Shown here piece after piece: positions 7,132-9,858 of a stretch of DNA of 9,858 nucleotides (its first letter is position 1; each line of letters begins with the position of its first letter). The DNA is from Hyphomicrobiales bacterium (GTDB taxonomy: Bacteria; Pseudomonadota; Alphaproteobacteria; Rhizobiales; Beijerinckiaceae), in the NCBI GenBank assembly GCA_028865375.1, contig JAGWKJ010000068.1, positions 1 through 9,858 of the forward strand, written 5' to 3'. The notes under the pieces were generated by a model. It was given only the letters and a program-made list of their open reading frames with translations, ran no database searches and had not been told where the DNA came from. The position numbers and the translations under genes are program-made.

Positions 7132-7189
7132 CGCAAACCCTTCTCCCTCCGAGAGATTTGGCCCGGAGGGCCGGATGAGGGGTTTTGCG
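7132..7189. repeat. Mosaic intergenic palindromic repeat (RIME-like)
   Basis: Arms at 7132-7140 and 7180-7189 pair over 9 bp with one bulged T (7183), giving CGCAAACCC against GGGTTTTGCG. Inside are two alternative folds: CCCTCCG at 7145-7151 with CGGAGGG at 7164-7170, and GGCCC at 7160-7164 with GGGCC at 7168-7172 around a GGA loop. Read on the minus strand, the core ACCCCTCATCCGGCCC matches the kind of element scattered between genes in rhizobia and other alphaproteobacteria. Such elements are known as intergenic mosaic elements (RIME). It lies in the 254-nt non-coding gap between the kinase 3' end and the reductase 5' end. The rest of that gap shows nothing I can assign. Confidence 0.7.
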
Positions 7190-7260
7190 TTCGGTCGAGA
7201 AATCTGGACGAGGCCGACGCGAGTTGTCGCATTCGGGGCAGCTTTCGCCGACATAGCCCT

Positions 7261-8700
7261 TCATGCGCGCTTGGGCAGCTCGATCACGGCGTCGAGCCCG
7301 CGCGACTTGCGGTTGAGGAGTTCAAGCGCGCCGCCATGCGCCTTGACGACGCTGCGCGCGATGGCGAGGCCGAGCCCGATGCCGCCGGTCTCGACGCTGC
7401 GGGATTCGTCGAGCCGCACGAACGGCTTGAAAGCGTCCTCGATCCGGTCCTCGGGCAAGCCGGGGCCGTCGTCGGCGACCACCAGCGCGACGCTCCCGCC
7501 GCGGTCCTCGACGCGCACGCGCGCCGCCCCGCCGTAACGCAGCGCATTTTCGACGAGGTTGCGCAGCGCGCGCTTCAGCGCCACCACGCGGCAGGGCAGC
7601 ATGACCGAAGGCGACGGCTCGACGCGCGCGTCTTTGCCCGCGGCGGCGAACTCGCCGACCACGTCCGCGCACAACGCGGCGAGGTCGACCGTCCTGGTCT
7701 CCTCCTTGGTCGCCTCGGCGCGCGCGAAGGCGAGCGTCGCCTCGCAGATCGCGGACAACTCGTCGATGGTCGTCACGAGGTCGTCGCGCACGGCCTCGTC
7801 CTCGATGAATTCGGCCTTCAGGCGCAGCGTCGTCAGCGGCGTTCGCAGATCGTGGCCGATGCCCGCGAGAAGCCGCAGCCGGTCGGCGAGATAATCGCGC
7901 AGCCGCGCCTGCATGTCGTTGAACGCGCCCGCCGCCGCCGCGATCTCGGCGGGGCCGCGGACGGACAGCGGCGGCGTCTCCTCGCCGCGTCCGAGCCTTT
8001 CGGCCGCGCCGGCCAGCGCGCGCAGCGGACCGGTCTGCTCGCGCACCGCCAATGCGGCGACGACGGCCACCGCCAGCGCCGAGGCGAGGAAAGAATAGAA
8101 CGTCGCGCGGTCGAAGCCGCCGGGCGTCTCCACCGCCGTGCGCGTCGTCAGCCAGCGGCCGTCGGCGAGCGGCACGATCATCGAAACGAGCACGAAACGG
8201 CCGCGTGCGGCATGGTCACGTCCCTCGCCCGTTCGCGCCGCGCCGCCGTCCGTCCCATCCGCTCCGCCTCCGAACCGCGTCTCGCCCGGACAGGGCGGTC
8301 CGGCATCCGGACGCCAAGCGATGGCTGCGCGCGGGGCGCCGGCATGGACGCCGTGCAGCATCGGCGCGATCAGGGCGGCGAGCCGGGCTTCGGCGTCGGA
8401 CATCGGCGCGGCGGCGGGCGCGGAAGGCGAGATCGTCGCGCAGGATTGCCGCGAGCCGAAGGCGGCGGCGAGCCGATCGCCGTCGGCCGGCGGATATTCG
8501 CCGAGCAGCCGCGCGAGCGTCACCGTCTGCGTCAGCGCCTGGCCGTGACCGAGGCCCTCCACCACGCGGTCGACGCGCGAGCCCAGCGCCAGGGCGGGCA
8601 CGAGCTGGCCGACCGCCAGCGCGACGAGCAACAGCGCGATCATGCGCGCCGCGAGGCTCCTCGGCCGCAGGCGATCGAGCAAGGCCGAAACGCCGCTCAC
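7261..8700 (-). CDS. EnvZ-like two-component sensor histidine kinase
   Basis: An inner-membrane histidine kinase of 479 residues that should phosphorylate the regulator encoded just before it. Helix 1 spans about 20-40. A periplasmic domain follows (about 41-198) with cysteines at C87 and C137 and a Gly/Ala/Asp-rich stretch near 144-167. Helix 2 is at about 200-219 and a HAMP segment at about 220-272. The H-box GIGHDLRTPLTTLRLKAEF has the phospho-acceptor H283. The ATPase domain has the N-box ALRNLVENALRYG (378-390), DDGPGLP (410-416), FKPFVRL (424-430) and GGIGLGLAIA (439-448). The start is a GTG at 8700 that overlaps the regulator's TGA, so the pair is translationally coupled. The signal cannot be told from the sequence. 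Confidence 0.93.
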   Translation of the reverse strand: MSGVSALLDRLRPRSLAARMIALLLVALAVGQLVPALALGSRVDRVVEGLGHGQALTQTVTLARLLGEYPPADGDRLAAAFGSRQSCATISPSAPAAAPMSDAEARLAALIAPMLHGVHAGAPRAAIAWRPDAGPPCPGETRFGGGADGTDGGAARTGEGRDHAARGRFVLVSMIVPLADGRWLTTRTAVETPGGFDRATFYSFLASALAVAVVAALAVREQTGPLRALAGAAERLGRGEETPPLSVRGPAEIAAAAGAFNDMQARLRDYLADRLRLLAGIGHDLRTPLTTLRLKAEFIEDEAVRDDLVTTIDELSAICEATLAFARAEATKEETRTVDLAALCADVVGEFAAAGKDARVEPSPSVMLPCRVVALKRALRNLVENALRYGGAARVRVEDRGGSVALVVADDGPGLPEDRIEDAFKPFVRLDESRSVETGGIGLGLAIARSVVKAHGGALELLNRKSRGLDAVIELPKRA

Positions 8701-9419
8701 GGCTTGGCCTCGACTTCGGCGGCGAACACGTAGCCGTCGCCGCGCACCGTCTTGACGAGGCTCGGCCGTTGCGGATCGGGTTCGATGCGCCGGCGCAGGC
8801 GGCTGACGAGGTTGTCGATGCTGCGGTCGAACGGGTTGGCGGCGCGGCCCGCCGTGACGTCGAGCAATTGGTCGCGCGTCATCACCGCGCCCGGCCGCGA
8901 GACCAAGGCTAGCAGCAGGCGGAATTCGGCGGCGCCCAGCGGCGCCTCCTTGCCGTCGGCCCCGAACAGCGAGCGGCGTCGAGCGTCCAGCGTCCAGCCC
9001 GCGAAGGCGAAGCGCCCGGCGCCGTCGCCGTCGGCCGGCTTGGGGGCGACCGACGCGCGGCGCAGGATGGCGCGGATGCGCGCCAGCAATTCGCGCGGAT
9101 TGAACGGCTTGGTGACGTAGTCGTCGGCGCCGAGTTCGAGGCCCACGATGCGGTCGGTCTCCTCGCTCACCGCCGTCAGCAGCACGATCGGCACGTCGCC
9201 CTGCGAACGCAGCCAGCGGCACAGCGACAGGCCGTCCTCGCCGGGCATCATCACGTCGAGCACCACGAGATCGACGGCGCCGACGCGCAACGCGGCGCGC
9301 ATTTCCCCGCCGCCGTCGGCGGTCGTCACGCGCAGGCCGTTTTTGGCGAGATAGCGCGCCAGCAGGTCGCGGATCTCGCGGTGGTCGTCGACCACCAGGA
9401 CGTGTGGCGTGCGTTCCAT
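8697..9419 (-). CDS. OmpR-family response regulator
   Basis: A DNA-binding response regulator of 240 residues. The receiver domain (about 5-120) has the acidic pair D11-D12, the phosphorylation site D55 in VVLDVMMPGEDGLSLC, the switch residue T82 and K104 in YVTKPFNPREL. The C-terminal winged helix-turn-helix ends with RSIDNLVSRLRRRIEP and TVRGDGYVF, typical of the OmpR/PhoB class. The PGEDGLSLCRWLRSQ and IVGLELGADDY blocks are especially close to OmpR. I chose the ATG at 9419 because the receiver begins there and GGGAG (9430-9426) sits six nt upstream. The frame stays open to 9842, but that extension has no receiver-like or conserved sequence. Its own target is probably the divergent intergenic region, as autoregulation is common for such pairs. 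Confidence 0.94.
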   Translation of the reverse strand: MERTPHVLVVDDHREIRDLLARYLAKNGLRVTTADGGGEMRAALRVGAVDLVVLDVMMPGEDGLSLCRWLRSQGDVPIVLLTAVSEETDRIVGLELGADDYVTKPFNPRELLARIRAILRRASVAPKPADGDGAGRFAFAGWTLDARRRSLFGADGKEAPLGAAEFRLLLALVSRPGAVMTRDQLLDVTAGRAANPFDRSIDNLVSRLRRRIEPDPQRPSLVKTVRGDGYVFAAEVEAKP

Positions 9420-9425
9420 CCTGCG

Positions 9426-9430
9426 CTCCC
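9426..9430 (-). promoter_or_regulatory. Shine-Dalgarno of the response regulator
   Basis: GGGAG on the minus strand, six nt before the ATG at 9419. It fixes the start and rejects the long upstream extension of the frame. Confidence 0.6.
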
Positions 9431-9510
9431 GGGCGCGATCGCGCGGCCAAGCGCCGCCGGCCTGCCTATGCGCCCGGCGGCCCGCGGCGACCAGAGCGCG
9501 CGAAGTCCCG

Positions 9511-9516
9511 ATTGTA
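9511..9516 (-). promoter_or_regulatory. Candidate -10 element for the regulator-kinase operon
   Basis: Minus strand TACAAT, within GGATACAATCGGG, about 92 nt before the regulator ATG. It stands out as AT-rich in the divergent region. A TTGCGC lies 20 nt further upstream, too far for a good -35. That is common at activator-dependent promoters, and the inverted repeat at 9518-9553 occupies this space. Inferred by eye only. Confidence 0.35.
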
Positions 9517-9517
9517 T

Positions 9518-9553
9518 CCGTCCGTCGCATTCCCCGGCGCAAGCGACGGACGG
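9518..9553. promoter_or_regulatory. Perfect 11-bp inverted repeat, putative operator
   Basis: CCGTCCGTCGC at 9518-9528 is exactly mirrored by GCGACGGACGG at 9543-9553, with a 14-nt spacer. It lies between the regulator gene and the divergent gene and abuts the TACAAT hexamer, so it would cover the -35 region of the regulator promoter. Further GCGAC pentamers follow at 9553, 9575, 9583 and 9596. Binding by the neighbouring OmpR-like regulator is inferred. That family more often uses direct repeats, so another regulator or an RNA hairpin is possible. Confidence 0.45.
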
Positions 9554-9649
9554 CGACACTTATCCGACGCGCCCGCGACATTGCGACCAACCCCCGCGAC
9601 TTTGGCGGCGCAAAGGCGCGCCGCGGAACCGGCCGGACCGGGCCGCAAC

Positions 9650-9653
9650 GGAG
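9650..9653 (+). promoter_or_regulatory. Shine-Dalgarno of the divergent partial gene
   Basis: GGAG lies seven nt before the ATG at 9661. It is the main evidence that translation starts there on the + strand. Confidence 0.5.
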
Positions 9654-9660
9654 CCGAACC

Positions 9661-9858
9661 ATGACCGACCTCGTCGCCCTCCCTCTCCTCCCCCATGATT
9701 TCGCCGCCCGTCCCGCGCGCCGCCATGCGCCGCCGGCTGCCGGGCCCCACCACCTCCTCGCGCTCGTCGCCGCGGCGGCGTTCGCCGTCGACCTCGGCGC
9801 GGCGCTCGCCGCCTCGACCGCGGCCGCGCCCGCGGTCGCCACGTTGAGGCTGGGCGCC
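9661..9858 (+). CDS. Hypothetical protein, N-terminal part (runs off the window)
   Basis: An open frame of 66 codons runs from an ATG with a good GGAG to the window end without a stop. The product begins MTDLVALPLLPHDFAARPAR. A Pro/His/Arg-containing stretch follows, then a hydrophobic Ala/Leu/Val-rich segment starting HHLLALVAAAAFAVDLG, at about residues 30-62. This could be a membrane helix or an anchor-type signal region after a basic, His-rich tail. I do not recognise the family. It is divergent from the two-component operon and shares its regulatory region, so it could be a target of that system. High GC makes chance open frames common, so the start site is the main support. Confidence 0.5.
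   Translation, partial: MTDLVALPLLPHDFAARPARRHAPPAAGPHHLLALVAAAAFAVDLGAALAASTAAAPAVATLRLGA

Noticed and set aside
7030..7254. 74-codon minus-strand frame just after the kinase stop.
   Set aside because: It translates the mosaic repeat (the PLIRPSGPNLSEGEG-like part), a familiar source of false ORFs in alphaproteobacteria. It has no proper Shine-Dalgarno.
6787..8733. 648-codon + strand frame opposite the histidine kinase.
   Set aside because: The kinase motifs on the minus strand are complete, and this frame also runs through the intergenic repeat and part of the reductase gene.
9420..9842. Upstream extension of the response regulator frame, giving a 381-residue product.
   Set aside because: The extension is low-complexity Arg/Ala/Gly sequence. 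The receiver domain and a good Shine-Dalgarno point to the ATG at 9419, and the extension would overlap the divergent gene and the operator region.

Overview
The window is a gene-dense stretch of a very GC-rich alphaproteobacterial chromosome. Four things support the assignment. The F0 block has separate b' and b subunit genes in the order a-c-b'-b. AccD lacks most of its zinc-ribbon cysteines, in the form usual for this class. accD and folC are adjacent. An intergenic palindromic repeat resembles the mosaic elements of rhizobia and relatives. I cannot name the genus.

Positions 1-5954 (+ strand) are one tightly packed run: atpB (5' end cut off by the window), atpE, atpF', atpF, trpA, accD, folC and truA. 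Gaps are mostly 1-70 nt and no convincing intrinsic terminator interrupts the run. The first four genes build the membrane sector of the F-type ATP synthase. trpA (tryptophan synthase alpha), accD (acetyl-CoA carboxylase beta), folC (folate synthesis) and truA (tRNA pseudouridine synthase) follow. The atpF-trpA junction is the main layout oddity, because trpA usually follows trpF and trpB in this class. atpE sits between an A/C-rich leader with a strong Shine-Dalgarno and a 12-bp GC hairpin. That arrangement fits separate tuning of the many-copy c subunit.

Positions 5984-6997 (- strand) hold an aldo/keto reductase of the YghZ type, convergent with truA. The 254-nt gap beyond it (7007-7260) contains a mosaic palindromic repeat.

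Positions 7261-9419 (- strand) encode an OmpR-like response regulator and an EnvZ-like histidine kinase whose start overlaps the regulator's stop. A 241-nt divergent region (9420-9660) separates them from the start of a + strand gene cut off by the window end. This region holds a perfect 11-bp inverted repeat next to a -10-like hexamer, plus a cluster of GCGAC pentamers, and is the most likely site of autoregulation.

I found no CRISPR array, insertion sequence, phage gene, tRNA or rRNA, and no evidence of a new defence or biosynthetic system. Every complete gene belongs to a known family. The points worth checking are regulatory and organisational. Several very long ORFs opposite or overlapping the real genes are GC-driven shadows.
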